Source: Luteolibacter flavescens (GTDB lineage Bacteria; Verrucomicrobiota; Verrucomicrobiia; Verrucomicrobiales; Akkermansiaceae). Taken from it: 64,000 nt of DNA. The stretch lies in contig NZ_JAPDDS010000011.1 of assembly GCF_025950085.1 (NCBI RefSeq), positions 1-64,000 on the forward strand, in the 5' to 3' direction. This document shows positions 33,664 to 42,807 of the stretch, one piece after another. Numbering within the stretch: position 1 is the first letter of the stretch; the number at the start of each line of letters is the position of its first letter. The notes below the pieces were generated by a model, which ran no database searches, was not told where the DNA came from, and was given only the letters and a program-made list of their open reading frames with translations. A program made the translations under genes and the position numbers.

Positions 33664-34242
33664 TCAGCTCGCGAAAGTCGGGGCATTCCTGGTGAAGCTC
33701 CAGGTCGATACCCCGGCGGCAACCGGTGCCCCGGAAGTCGGATTCTGACTGAAGAAAGATATGCGCTGCGCGGCGTAAATCAGGACCACATCTTCGGATG
33801 GCTCATCCTCGATGCTTAGCCCGATCTTCGTCGGGATGGCGATCTTGAGCTCCACTTTGAGGTAGATCTCGCTCTTGTTGTTAAAAGGCCGCGTATAGAC
33901 GATTTCGGCAGTGTCCCAGTGACCACCGGTGACACAGGCGGTCATGATCGCGGCACTTGCCGCGTTGGGAGTCTTCGCCAGCTTGACAGGCAGCGCCGCG
34001 GGCTTGCCGGCAGAGCCGCCACCGGTCGCGAAATTGACCGTGTTCTCCGTGCCGAAGGAAAACGACTGGAGCTCGAACCAGCCATCCGTGCCCTTGAAGG
34101 TCGCATTGCGACTGTCGCCGACATAGGCGGGCACGCCTTGGCCCGGTCCTTGGAAACGGATGAAAATGTCGGCCTGCGCCTGGGAAAGGGTGAGCACCAG
34201 CGACGTGATCGCGATGACCGGCAAAAAAGGGAGCGACTTCAT
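33664..34242 (-). CDS. Secreted Hcp-like protein
   Basis: A 192-residue exported protein; the signal peptide ends near SQAQAD. The mature part begins DIFIRFQGPGQGVPAY and has a WFELQSFSFG strand, the same pattern as the Hcp family. It has no extra domain. It is the first gene of a two-gene unit with the longer Hcp-like protein, 13 bases apart. The function is unknown; the ring-forming Hcp fold suggests a surface or tube-like assembly, which is an inference. Confidence 0.7.
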   Translation of the reverse strand: MKSLPFLPVIAITSLVLTLSQAQADIFIRFQGPGQGVPAYVGDSRNATFKGTDGWFELQSFSFGTENTVNFATGGGSAGKPAALPVKLAKTPNAASAAIMTACVTGGHWDTAEIVYTRPFNNKSEIYLKVELKIAIPTKIGLSIEDEPSEDVVLIYAAQRISFFSQNPTSGAPVAAGVSTWSFTRNAPTFAS

Positions 34243-34418
34243 AAAGGATGGCATTGCCTATCAGGCCGATGACTGATGGTCAACCAACTGAGAAGTTATC
34301 TCAAACGGGCAACCTGCACGACATCGATCCTGGGGCTTCTCCCTCCCCCGCTGATTACGGCCCGTCCACGGCACGGAATCGGCTTCCGCTCCGCCCCATC
34401 GGAACTACCCTGCTGGCC

Positions 34419-35219
34419 ATGACCGACCGACGCCGTTTCCTTGTCCTCTCCGCCTCGGCGCTTGCCTTGGCCGCCTGCTCCGAGAAGTCCTCCTCGGGCG
34501 GAGGCAATGAGCTGCGCATCGGCATGGACCTCACCTACCCGCCGTTCGAAATGCAGGACAAGGCGGGCAACCCGGACGGCGTGGGCGTGAAGATCGCCGA
34601 GGCACTGGCCGCGAAGCTCGGACGCCCGCTCAAGATCGTGCCGATGCAATTCTCCGGCCTCATCCCTGCGCTCCAGACCGGGAACATCGACCTCATCCTG
34701 TCCTCGATGACCGCCACCGACGAGCGCCGGAAGTCCATCGACTTCACCGATCCCTACGCCTTCACGGGCCTCGCCATCCTGGTGCAAAAGGATTCCGACA
34801 TCCAATCCATCGACGACCTGAAGAAGCCCGGCCTCTCTCTGACTGCGAAGACCGCCACCACCGCCCAGATCTGGATCACCGATCACCTCCCGTCCGCGAA
34901 GCTCGTCGTCTTCGAAGACGAGGCGTCCTGCGTGATGGAGGTCGCCCAGGGCCGTGCCGATGCCTTCATCTACGATCAGCTCAGCATCTACCGCTACTCG
35001 AAGGAGAACGCCGGGACCACGCGCGGGCTGCTGAAGCCCTTCGTGGAGGAGTCCTGGGCACTCGGCGTCGCGAAGGGCAATGACGCGCTACGCGAGGAGG
35101 TGAATGCCTTCATCAAGGGCTTCCGCGACGAAGGCGGCTTCGAAAAACTAGGAGCGCAGTACTTGCAGGACGAAAAGAAGTTCCTCGAAAGCGAGGGCAT
35201 CCCGTTCATCATCCGCTGA
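34419..35219 (+). CDS. Polar amino acid ABC transporter substrate-binding lipoprotein
   Basis: Solute-binding protein of the SBP_bac_3 family, 266 residues, anchored by a lipoprotein signal (LALAAC, Cys20). The pattern GMDLTYPPFEMQDKAGN and the later DLILSSMTATDERRKSIDF are typical of glutamine/arginine/cystine binders. It is the first gene of a three-gene importer with permease and ATPase. The exact amino acid cannot be told. The start at 34419 begins the lipoprotein signal. Confidence 0.92.
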   Translation: MTDRRRFLVLSASALALAACSEKSSSGGGNELRIGMDLTYPPFEMQDKAGNPDGVGVKIAEALAAKLGRPLKIVPMQFSGLIPALQTGNIDLILSSMTATDERRKSIDFTDPYAFTGLAILVQKDSDIQSIDDLKKPGLSLTAKTATTAQIWITDHLPSAKLVVFEDEASCVMEVAQGRADAFIYDQLSIYRYSKENAGTTRGLLKPFVEESWALGVAKGNDALREEVNAFIKGFRDEGGFEKLGAQYLQDEKKFLESEGIPFIIR

Positions 35220-35226
35220 GGACTCC

Positions 35227-36003
35227 GTGACGCGCCGCCAGCAGATCGCCAATGCCCTCGTCGCCGTCGTCATGGCGGCGGGCTTCGCGTGGCTGTGCGT
35301 GACCATCTTCGGCAGGCTGGGCAAGCAGACCGACTGGACGAAGGCGTGGGAATACCGCGAGTCCCTGTGGCGCGGATGGACGCTCACGCTGGGGCTCTCG
35401 CTCGCCTCGCTGCTGGGGAGCGTGATCTTCGGCCTGCTCTTCCTGCTCGGACAGCGCTCGCCCCTGCCGGTGATCCGGAAGACCTGCCGCGGATTCCTGG
35501 AGTTCGTGCGGGACACGCCGCTGCTGGTGCACCTGCTCTTCGGCTACTTCGTGATCTTCGCGCCGCTGCTGTCGAGGCCGCTCGCCGCACAGGGATTTGA
35601 GGACAAGGTGATCATCGGCGGGCTGCTGCTCTCGCTCTTCGGCGGAGCGTATCTCGGGGAGATCTTGCGCGGCGGGGTGGAGAGCATTCCAAAGACGCAG
35701 TGGGACTCGGCGCGCGCGGTCGGCTTCAGCCCGGTGCAGGTCTATCGCTACGTCATCTTCCCCCAGGCGCTGCGCCGCGTGCTACCGGCCGTGGCGGGCC
35801 TCTTCGTCTCGCTCATCAAGGACTCCTCCCTGCTCAGCGTGATCGGCGTGTCGGAGTATTTCTACAATACCAAGAACTTCATCTCCCGCTCCTATGCCGG
35901 GCTTGAGGGCTATGTGCCGCTCGCCCTCGGCTACCTCATCCTCACCCTGCCGGTCGCGTGGTTGTCCCACTGGCTGGAAAAACGCTTCCGCGATGAAACT
36001 TGA
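35227..36003 (+). CDS. Polar amino acid ABC transporter permease
   Basis: Inner-membrane permease of the HisM/GlnP type, 258 residues, with five or six helices. The EAA loop that contacts the ATPase is seen in GVESIPKTQWDSARAVG. It starts at GTG 35227, seven bases after the binding-protein gene. Its end overlaps the ATPase start by 11 bases. Only one permease gene is present, so a homodimer is likely. Confidence 0.92.
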   Translation: MTRRQQIANALVAVVMAAGFAWLCVTIFGRLGKQTDWTKAWEYRESLWRGWTLTLGLSLASLLGSVIFGLLFLLGQRSPLPVIRKTCRGFLEFVRDTPLLVHLLFGYFVIFAPLLSRPLAAQGFEDKVIIGGLLLSLFGGAYLGEILRGGVESIPKTQWDSARAVGFSPVQVYRYVIFPQALRRVLPAVAGLFVSLIKDSSLLSVIGVSEYFYNTKNFISRSYAGLEGYVPLALGYLILTLPVAWLSHWLEKRFRDET

Positions 36004-36724
36004 AGTCGATCGCGTGACGAAACGCTATGGTGCCACCCGGGCACTCGACGGGCTCTCGCTGCACCTCGCCTCGGCGCGCGTGCTGGTGCTGATCGGCCCC
36101 TCCGGCGGCGGGAAGAGCACCCTGCTCCGACTGCTGGGCGGGCTCGAAACCGCCGACGAAGGCTCCGTGCAGGTCAACAGCCACCAGCTCGTGGCAAGTG
36201 CGACGGCGCTCCAGTCCTATCGCCGCAAGAACGGCTTCCTCTTCCAGCAGTTTAATCTGTTCCCTCACCTGAGCGCGAAGCGGAACATCACGCTGCCGCT
36301 GGAAAAGGTCCACGGACACACGCCCGAAAAAGCACGCGAACTGGCCGAGCAGGCGCTGCGGCGCTTCGGCCTGCTGGAGCATGCGGACAAGCTTCCCTCA
36401 CAGCTCTCCGGCGGCCAGCAGCAGCGGGTCGGCATCGCGCGGGCAGTGGCGTTTTCTCCGGAGGTGCTCTTCCTCGACGAACCGACTTCGGCGCTCGATC
36501 CGGAGATGACGGCGGAAGTGCTGGAGCTGATCCAGGAACTCGCGGAAGCCGGGCAGGACATCATTCTCAGCACCCATGAGATGGGCTTCGCCCGTGCGGT
36601 GGCGGATCAGGTCGCCTTTGTCGCCGCGGGCAAGATCGAGGAGTGTCGCCCGCCGTCGGAACTCTTCGACGCGCCCGAATCGGCGATCTGCCGACGCTTC
36701 CTGTCAAAGGTGATGCGCTACTGA
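35993..36724 (+). CDS. Polar amino acid ABC transporter ATP-binding protein
   Basis: ATPase of 243 residues for the importer encoded just upstream. Walker A is GPSGGGKST (about 35-43), the signature is LSGGQQQRV, Walker B is VLFLDEPTSALDPEM, and the switch His is in STHEMGFAR. The ATG at 35993 lies within the end of the permease gene, which suggests coupled translation. Confidence 0.93.
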   Translation: MKLEVDRVTKRYGATRALDGLSLHLASARVLVLIGPSGGGKSTLLRLLGGLETADEGSVQVNSHQLVASATALQSYRRKNGFLFQQFNLFPHLSAKRNITLPLEKVHGHTPEKARELAEQALRRFGLLEHADKLPSQLSGGQQQRVGIARAVAFSPEVLFLDEPTSALDPEMTAEVLELIQELAEAGQDIILSTHEMGFARAVADQVAFVAAGKIEECRPPSELFDAPESAICRRFLSKVMRY

Positions 36725-36727
36725 ACC

Positions 36728-36788
36728 ACTGTTCATCCGATCAATTTCCTGCTTGCCACGCGAATTGTTCCAGTGAACAGTTCCAGTG
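36728..36788. repeat. Short inverted and direct repeats upstream of the Whirly-like gene
   Basis: ACTGTTCA (36728-36735) is inverted exactly as TGAACAGT (36774-36781). GTTCCAGTG occurs twice (36767-36775 and 36780-36788), spaced 13 bases apart. They fill the gap before the Whirly-like gene and could be a control site. Confidence 0.35.
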
Positions 36789-36793
36789 CAGTC

Positions 36794-37249
36794 ATGAATA
36801 CGGAAATCGCCATCGACCCCCAGCGTCTCCCCCAGCTTCCGATTTATAAACCGAACAGCCGCGGGACCGGAGGCGTGATCCGCTTCGGCCTGAATCCGGC
36901 GAAGTCCGCGCTCTTCGTCGATGCAGCGGCGCAAGTCGGCGACAAGCAATTCGATTGGGAGCGAAAGCTGACGATGAAGTGGGGCTTCTCCGACATCGGG
37001 GCCGCGCTCTCTGTCCTGCAGGGCCGGCAGAACGAGGCGAAGCTCTTCCACCAGTCGGAGAAATCGAACAGCGCCTTCGAGATCCTCGCGCGGAATGACC
37101 CGGACCGCGCGCCCTATCTCATGAGCCTGTCACGGCAGGACGTCGCGGACAGATCGGTGCGTAAGGTGACGATCCCGCTCACCCACGCGGAGGCCTCCAT
37201 GCTGGAGGCGGCACTACGCGCTGCCATCGGACGGTTGCTGGCGTGGTAG
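36794..37249 (+). CDS. Whirly-like single-stranded DNA-binding protein
   Basis: A 151-residue protein with the pattern of plant Whirly proteins: GDKQFDWERKLTMKWGFSD, then LFHQSEK, then SLSRQD, then KVTIPLTHAEASMLEAA and a final GRLLAW. Whirly proteins bind single-stranded DNA as ring tetramers and protect organelle genomes. The order and spacing of these blocks match, but the similarity was judged by eye. The start is ATG 36794; GTG 36773 would add seven residues. It stands alone between the ABC importer and the convergent TraB-like gene. A role in genome upkeep or gene control is an inference. Confidence 0.6.
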   Translation: MNTEIAIDPQRLPQLPIYKPNSRGTGGVIRFGLNPAKSALFVDAAAQVGDKQFDWERKLTMKWGFSDIGAALSVLQGRQNEAKLFHQSEKSNSAFEILARNDPDRAPYLMSLSRQDVADRSVRKVTIPLTHAEASMLEAALRAAIGRLLAW

Positions 37250-37255
37250 CGTCCG

Positions 37256-38212
37256 TTATTCGCCCAGCACCTTCTTCACCTCATCGGACGAAAGCCCGGC
37301 CGCGTAGGGGTGGGCGTGAACGGCGGAATCCCAGACCATCGGACGCTTCGGCTGATAGCCCATCGCCCGCAAGCGTCGCTCGAAGTCCGGCATGTGCGCC
37401 GCTCCGTAGAATACGGCCACGCGCCGGTGACCGGGTTCCTTGCGGATCACCTTTTGAAGCTCGGCGATGACATGCTGGTTCCGGTCTTCCTGGATCAGCC
37501 GCTGAAAGCGCTTGGACATCCCCTTGCCCTCGTTCGCTCCACTGCCGACTCCCGCCAGCATCAATCGCATGTGTGCCTGCAGGGTCGGGCTCAGCCGCAC
37601 GATCCCCAGCGCTGCATTGAGGGTCCATGACCGGCCACGGAGTGCCGTGCCGACATTCGCCAGTTCCTTGTGCGCCTTCCGGGCGGCCGTGGCATCGGAG
37701 CCGCCGCGGGCGACATCCCGGTCCAGCAGCGCTTTCATTTCCCCGATCGTGAGGTCGCAGCGGCGGAAGCTCTTCGGCGAGTAGTCGATCCCCGGCTTTT
37801 GCACCACCAGCCCGAGGCTGGAAGCGAGGCGACCGTAGGCGGTCTTCTCCACCGCCATCTCCGGCGCACCGCCATCCTTGTCCGTGATGCCTTCGTAAAG
37901 GACCAGATCCGCCCGGCCCAATCGCTCCTGAATCCTGCGGTAGTAGTCCTTTTCCGCCACGTGGACCACGCCGACCAGATCAATGTCCGGGCTGCCCGCG
38001 CGCTGGAAGACCCGGCTGCCCGTCTGCATCTCAAAGGTATCCGAAGCCGTCTGGATGGTGCGGGAATAGACCGGCCCGCTCCGCACCGGCCCCACCGCCC
38101 GCGGCAGGCCGGAGACCGCCGGCGGCTCCACGGACGGCATCGAGCACGCCGCCAGGCCCAGCGCAAGCGCCACTGCACCCAGCCGGGCGAAGACAAACTG
38201 TCGGAAACGCAT
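37256..38212 (-). CDS. TraB/PrgY-like lipoprotein
   Basis: A 318-residue lipoprotein (LGLAAC, Cys23). The mature part has the TraB-type pattern: GVVHVAEKDYYRRIQERL, then ADLVLYEGITD, and later VAVFYGAAHMPDFERRL. The GxxH and E residues that may form a metal site in this family are present. Such proteins are thought to act as proteases or peptide binders. It is convergent with the Whirly-like gene, only 6 bases away. Confidence 0.72.
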   Translation of the reverse strand: MRFRQFVFARLGAVALALGLAACSMPSVEPPAVSGLPRAVGPVRSGPVYSRTIQTASDTFEMQTGSRVFQRAGSPDIDLVGVVHVAEKDYYRRIQERLGRADLVLYEGITDKDGGAPEMAVEKTAYGRLASSLGLVVQKPGIDYSPKSFRRCDLTIGEMKALLDRDVARGGSDATAARKAHKELANVGTALRGRSWTLNAALGIVRLSPTLQAHMRLMLAGVGSGANEGKGMSKRFQRLIQEDRNQHVIAELQKVIRKEPGHRRVAVFYGAAHMPDFERRLRAMGYQPKRPMVWDSAVHAHPYAAGLSSDEVKKVLGE

Positions 38213-38446
38213 GAAGGAAATCACGGGCAATTCTTCGCCATAAGCCAGCCGAAGGTTACACCCGAATCCAATTCCTCCTCGATTCCCCGACAGCCGACGA
38301 AACGATCAAAAGCAGAAACACCCCTGCCTTTCTTTCGTCCATTTCGCTCGTTTCGTTGTTCCCCGATCTGCATCTGCGTCGCCCATGCTGGATTCCGTCG
38401 CAAATTCGAACTTGGCACATTCCCCTCCCCGGCCCCTCCTTTTCGC

Positions 38447-39655
38447 GTGGCCTCCTACGTCGTCTCCATCGCCGCGCTGAAGCGCAATACCGCCATCCTC
38501 CGCGAGACCGCCGATGCCGCGGGCTGCAAGATCGTGCTCGCGCTCAAGGGCTTCTCCTGTTGGAAGGCCTTCCCGCATTTCCGCGATCACCTCGACGGCT
38601 GCTGCGCTTCCGGCCTGTGGGAAGCGCTGCTCGCCCGCGACTATTTCGGCAAGCACGTGGTCACCTACTCGCCGGGCTACCAGGAGGAGGAGATCCGGCA
38701 GCTCTGTGAATTCACCCACCACCTCGATTTCAATTCGCTGTCACAGTGGTTCCGCTTCCGCGAAATCGTGATGGCTCACCCGCGGTTCCAGAGCGGCGAC
38801 CTGCAGTGCGGCCTGCGGATCAATCCCCAGTGCTCGACCGGCCACACCCCGCTCTACGACCCCTGCGTGCCCGGCTCCCGCCTCGGCATCACGGCGGACC
38901 AAGTCGAGGGTGCGGACCTCACCGGCCTCTCCGGCCTGCACTTCCACACGCTCTGCGAGCAAAACTCGGACGACCTCGAGAAGACGCTCGCCGCGGTCGA
39001 TGAGAAGTTCGGCCACCTCCTGCGTTCGCCGCAATTCACCTACCTGAACATGGGCGGCGGCCACTGGATCACGAAGCCCTTCTACGATCGCGAGCGGCTG
39101 GTCCGACTGGTGCGCGGGACGAAGGAAAAGTATGATGTCGAAGTCTGGCTAGAACCCGGTGAAGCAGCGGCGATCCACACCGGCGTGTTGCGGGCCGAGG
39201 TACTCGATGTCTTCGAATCCGCAGGCCACAAGCTCGCTATCCTCGACGTCTCCGCCACGGCGCACATGCCGGATGTACTAGAGATGCCGTACCGGCCCGA
39301 CGTCTATCTGGCCGCCACCGGGAGCGACGCTGTCATTCCTGCCGAAGCCACGTCCGCTCCGGCCGTCACCTTCGAAGGCGAGTCCTATCACCTCTCCGCC
39401 GAGTCCGGTGAACACGTCTACCGCATCGGCGGCCCGACCTGCCTGGCCGGCGACGTCACCGGCGACTTCGCCTTCCCACGCCCGCTGAAGGCCGGCGACG
39501 TGCTCGTCTTCGATGACATGGCGCACTACACAATGGTGAAGACCACCACCTTCAATGGCGTGCCCCACCCTTCCATTGTGCTGCAGCATGAGGACGGATC
39601 GCTGGAGACGATCCGGGAATTCGGGTATGGGGATTTCCGGGATCGGTTGTCTTGA
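38447..39655 (+). CDS. nspC: Carboxynorspermidine/carboxyspermidine decarboxylase
   Basis: PLP enzyme that decarboxylates carboxy(nor)spermidine, the last step of the alternative spermidine route; 402 residues. The PLP lysine is Lys34 in LALKGFSCW, and the glycine loop YLNMGGGHW and the EPGEA motif are present, as is the closing DDMAHYTMVKTTTFNG. The start is GTG 38447, since the family begins close to this point and the sequence further upstream is unconserved. The partner dehydrogenase is not in the window. speA lies about 6 kb away. Confidence 0.88.
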   Translation: MASYVVSIAALKRNTAILRETADAAGCKIVLALKGFSCWKAFPHFRDHLDGCCASGLWEALLARDYFGKHVVTYSPGYQEEEIRQLCEFTHHLDFNSLSQWFRFREIVMAHPRFQSGDLQCGLRINPQCSTGHTPLYDPCVPGSRLGITADQVEGADLTGLSGLHFHTLCEQNSDDLEKTLAAVDEKFGHLLRSPQFTYLNMGGGHWITKPFYDRERLVRLVRGTKEKYDVEVWLEPGEAAAIHTGVLRAEVLDVFESAGHKLAILDVSATAHMPDVLEMPYRPDVYLAATGSDAVIPAEATSAPAVTFEGESYHLSAESGEHVYRIGGPTCLAGDVTGDFAFPRPLKAGDVLVFDDMAHYTMVKTTTFNGVPHPSIVLQHEDGSLETIREFGYGDFRDRLS

Positions 39656-39774
39656 GCCGCGTCGACAGAATGTCGACACTCCCCAGCGGGATGAAGCGGA
39701 TGTGAATTCGCGGTGAAGCGGTGCGGTGGGTTTGACCTCTTGCCGCTGGAGAGGGCATACGGGACGGAAAGGTC

Positions 39775-40200
39775 ATGCTGATCCGTCTTGCTTTCTTCAT
39801 CTTCGCCGCGGCGTTCGTGTCACTCATCGTTGCCGCGGATCACGGACAGATCGGGCACATCTGGTCCTTCGTGGCGAAGATCCCCTTCGGCGACAAGCTG
39901 GGTCACCTCGGGCTGGTCGGCACGCTCACGGTGCTGATGAACCTGCATCTGAAGCGCCGCATGGCCGGGCCGATGATGCGGGGCAGCCTGATCGTCCTCG
40001 TCTTCATGATGCTGGAGGAGGGCAGCCAGTACTTCATCCCCGCGCGGAGCTTCGATGGCTACGATGCACTGGCAAACCTCGTCGGCGTGATCTGCGGCGA
40101 GGGTCTCGTCCGCATGCTGCCGCGGCGGGTCGCTATGCGGGATTCACGACCTTCGCCACGAGTGGGGGCGGCATCACCGGCGCCTTGCGGCGCGCCATGA
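39775..40200 (+). CDS. VanZ-like membrane protein
   Basis: A 141-residue protein with about four membrane helices. The VanZ pattern is seen as GDKLGHLGLVG and then EEGSQYFIPARSFDGYDALANLVG. The ATG at 39775 has AAAGG at a good distance. The last 23 residues, after the helices, run through DNA shared with the 3' end of the convergent ABC permease gene (68-base overlap) and may be a chance tail. Function is unknown; VanZ itself gives teicoplanin resistance. Confidence 0.78.
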   Translation: MLIRLAFFIFAAAFVSLIVAADHGQIGHIWSFVAKIPFGDKLGHLGLVGTLTVLMNLHLKRRMAGPMMRGSLIVLVFMMLEEGSQYFIPARSFDGYDALANLVGVICGEGLVRMLPRRVAMRDSRPSPRVGAASPAPCGAP

Positions 40201-41830
40201 AGAGGAAGGCGCCCGCGGCAACGGCGTGCAAGGCCAGCGAGGTGTGAAACACCGCGCCGAAGTCCACCACCGGCAGGCCCATCACCTCCGCGAACGAGGC
40301 GTATCCCGGCAAGACGAAGCCCGACAGGCCGGCCACCCACATCGGCCAGCCATCGGGAGAAGCCGACATCAACAGCCCCACCACCGAGACCATCAGCGGC
40401 ACCATCCAGAGGGTGAATCCGGAGAAGAGAGCCACCTTCCATCCCCGCCACAGGACCAGTGCATGACTGGCGCACGCCGGCACAACCAGCGACGCGGTGA
40501 CCCACAGCGCATCCGCGACGCTCAGCTCCACAGAGCTCATCGCAGGCGTCTCACGCAGCAGCGTCCGGATGACGAGGCACCAGGCAAAGGCAAAGAAGAG
40601 CGACACGAGCACGACCCAGGGCATCGAGCTTCGCCCGTCGCTCCACCACCGCGAGCGCGGCAGATACCGGCTCCGTGCCTTTGCCTCCGGCGTCGGCACC
40701 AGCGTCGCGCTGAGCAGCAGGTTGATCATGCCGAGCACGATGGCGAAACCCGCGATCCACAGGATGCCCTCCATGGCGAAGCCATCCGCCGAGACACCGA
40801 TGCCCAGCCTGCCCGCTCCGATGAGATCCGACAGTCCCAAGCCACGCGAGAAGTTCGGCAGCAGTTCCCCACAGGTCAGTGTCAGCATCCATGCGGCGAG
40901 AACCGTGGTCCCGATCTTCCCGAGAAGCTGGGATTCCTGGTCATTCCACCGCCGTGCGAGCATCGCCAGCAGCGCGACCAGAGCGGTGACCGTGATGATC
41001 CAGTGGTAGCCGGAAACGGCGATCTCCCAGCGGAAGAAGTCCACCGGTGGTGGCAGGGTATTCGAAGGAATGAAGCCCCGTGGCTCGACCATCTGCGGGG
41101 TGGCCTTGATGATCTCGTAGAGGATCGCGGACTCCATGCCGAGATGGGAAATCAGGCTGATCCCGAATCCACCGAAGAAAGGCAGCACGAAGTGCAGCAG
41201 CATCACCAGCACCTGTGAGATGGTCCCCGCCAGGATCTTTTGCCGGATGAGGGTGCCCGCCACGAGCCCCACGGCGTGATGGAACAAGACGGACGTCGCG
41301 AAGATCAGATAGACCTTTCCCATCATCACGAAGGATAGCCCGCCAAGCCACGCGCTAGCCACCGCCCAGGGCAGCAGCAGGATCACGAGCACGTTCTCGA
41401 ACAACGGCAGCCCGAGCAATTGCCCGATGACCTTGTGCCCCGTCGATACCGGGGAGAGCCGCTGGGACTCGATCATTCCCTCGTTCGCCTCCCTCGCCAC
41501 GCCGGTGGCCACGCTGAAGGTTCCCTTCAAAACAACGAGAATCCCTTGGATGACGAGGATGGCGAGCCAGCCGCACATGAAGGCATTCGACCCGTGCTTC
41601 TCCAGCAGCCGCTGGAACTCCGGAGACGCGAAGTCCACCTCGATCATTCCCCGGCTCCGGGTGTGCAGATACCCGAGCACCGCGACGCTCCAGGCAAAGG
41701 CGGCGATCACCTGCGAGACCACCACCCACGCCACGACACGCCACAGCCGCAGCCGCGCCACGGCGTGACGGCGGAAAACCGGGTTGGCAAAGACATTCCA
41801 GAGGGACGGGAATTCCGGGGCGGAGATCAT
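40133..41830 (-). CDS. ABC-2 type exporter permease
   Basis: A 565-residue membrane protein with 12 or more helices. The conserved block VATGVAREANEGMIESQRLSPVS is cut short here as ATGVAREANEGMIESQ, the ABC-2 stretch after the second helix. It overlaps the ATPase gene by ATGA, so it is the membrane half of that exporter. It ends the sigma/anti-sigma/ABC operon. The substrate is unknown. Confidence 0.82.
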   Translation of the reverse strand: MISAPEFPSLWNVFANPVFRRHAVARLRLWRVVAWVVVSQVIAAFAWSVAVLGYLHTRSRGMIEVDFASPEFQRLLEKHGSNAFMCGWLAILVIQGILVVLKGTFSVATGVAREANEGMIESQRLSPVSTGHKVIGQLLGLPLFENVLVILLLPWAVASAWLGGLSFVMMGKVYLIFATSVLFHHAVGLVAGTLIRQKILAGTISQVLVMLLHFVLPFFGGFGISLISHLGMESAILYEIIKATPQMVEPRGFIPSNTLPPPVDFFRWEIAVSGYHWIITVTALVALLAMLARRWNDQESQLLGKIGTTVLAAWMLTLTCGELLPNFSRGLGLSDLIGAGRLGIGVSADGFAMEGILWIAGFAIVLGMINLLLSATLVPTPEAKARSRYLPRSRWWSDGRSSMPWVVLVSLFFAFAWCLVIRTLLRETPAMSSVELSVADALWVTASLVVPACASHALVLWRGWKVALFSGFTLWMVPLMVSVVGLLMSASPDGWPMWVAGLSGFVLPGYASFAEVMGLPVVDFGAVFHTSLALHAVAAGAFLFMARRKAPVMPPPLVAKVVNPA

Positions 41831-42807
41831 GAGAGGGAGGATTGGCTGCCGAGGCGGACGACGACTTCCTCGACGCTGGTTTCCACGGCATGCATGCCGG
41901 TCACGCCGAGACGCGCCTCGCCGAGCGCGGTGAAGAGCGCCGCGCGGGAGAGCTTTGCTTCGTCGAGGCGCAGCTCGATCGACTCCTCATCGGCGATGCG
42001 GAACTCGGCACTCACCCCCGGCACCTCGCGGAGCCAGGCGGCGACCTCGTCCCGGCGGCCGGGAGAACGGACGATGACCCGAGTCTCGGCTTGGCCGAAT
42101 TTCGCGAGCACCTTGCGAATGGGGCCGGCATCCAGCAGCCGCCCGCGCTGGAGCAGGCCGATGGACGTGCAGAGATCCTGGATCTCCGCCATGATGTGTG
42201 AGCTGAGGATGACGGTCGCGCCTGCATCAGCCTGGCGGCGCAGCGCATTTTTCAAATCAGCACGCGCCATGGGATCGAGCCCGCTTGCGGGCTCGTCGAG
42301 GATGAGCAGCCGCGGCCGGTGCAGGATGGCCTTGGCGAGTGCGAGCCGCTGGCGCATGCCCAGGGAAAGCTTCGTGCAGATGTCCTTCGAGCGCTCGCGC
42401 AGGCCGACCGACTCCAAGCACTCGGTCACCCGCGCGTCTCGCTCCTTCCCACGGAGGCCGTAGGACTCGGCGTAGAAGCGCAGATACTCCACCGCGCGCA
42501 GGTCGGAAGGCATCGGCGCGAGATCCGGCATGTAGGCAATCGTCGAGCGGACCTCGCGCGGCTTTGACTGGATGTTTTCACCACACAGCTCCACCTCGCC
42601 GCGTGTCGGCGGGAGCAGCGTGGCCATCACGCGGAACATCGTCGTTTTCCCCGCGCCATTCGGACCCAGCAGTCCGAAGACTTCGCCGGGAGGGATGCGC
42701 AGGTGGACGCCATCCACCGCGCGGCGGTCGCCATAGTCCACGCCCAGCCCCGAGATCCGCACGAGATCGGCGGGCATGGACGAGGAAGGATCGGTCCACG
42801 AGATCAT
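41827..42807 (-). CDS. ABC-2 type exporter ATP-binding protein
   Basis: A 326-residue ATPase. Walker A is GPNGAGKTT, the signature is LSLGMRQRL, Walker B is LLILDEPASGLDP and the switch His is in SSHIMAEI. A C-terminal domain of about 90 residues follows the ATPase core, as in drug- and lipid-export ATPases. Its start overlaps the anti-sigma stop (ATGA) and its stop overlaps the permease start (ATGA). Confidence 0.9.
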   Translation of the reverse strand: MISWTDPSSSMPADLVRISGLGVDYGDRRAVDGVHLRIPPGEVFGLLGPNGAGKTTMFRVMATLLPPTRGEVELCGENIQSKPREVRSTIAYMPDLAPMPSDLRAVEYLRFYAESYGLRGKERDARVTECLESVGLRERSKDICTKLSLGMRQRLALAKAILHRPRLLILDEPASGLDPMARADLKNALRRQADAGATVILSSHIMAEIQDLCTSIGLLQRGRLLDAGPIRKVLAKFGQAETRVIVRSPGRRDEVAAWLREVPGVSAEFRIADEESIELRLDEAKLSRAALFTALGEARLGVTGMHAVETSVEEVVVRLGSQSSLS

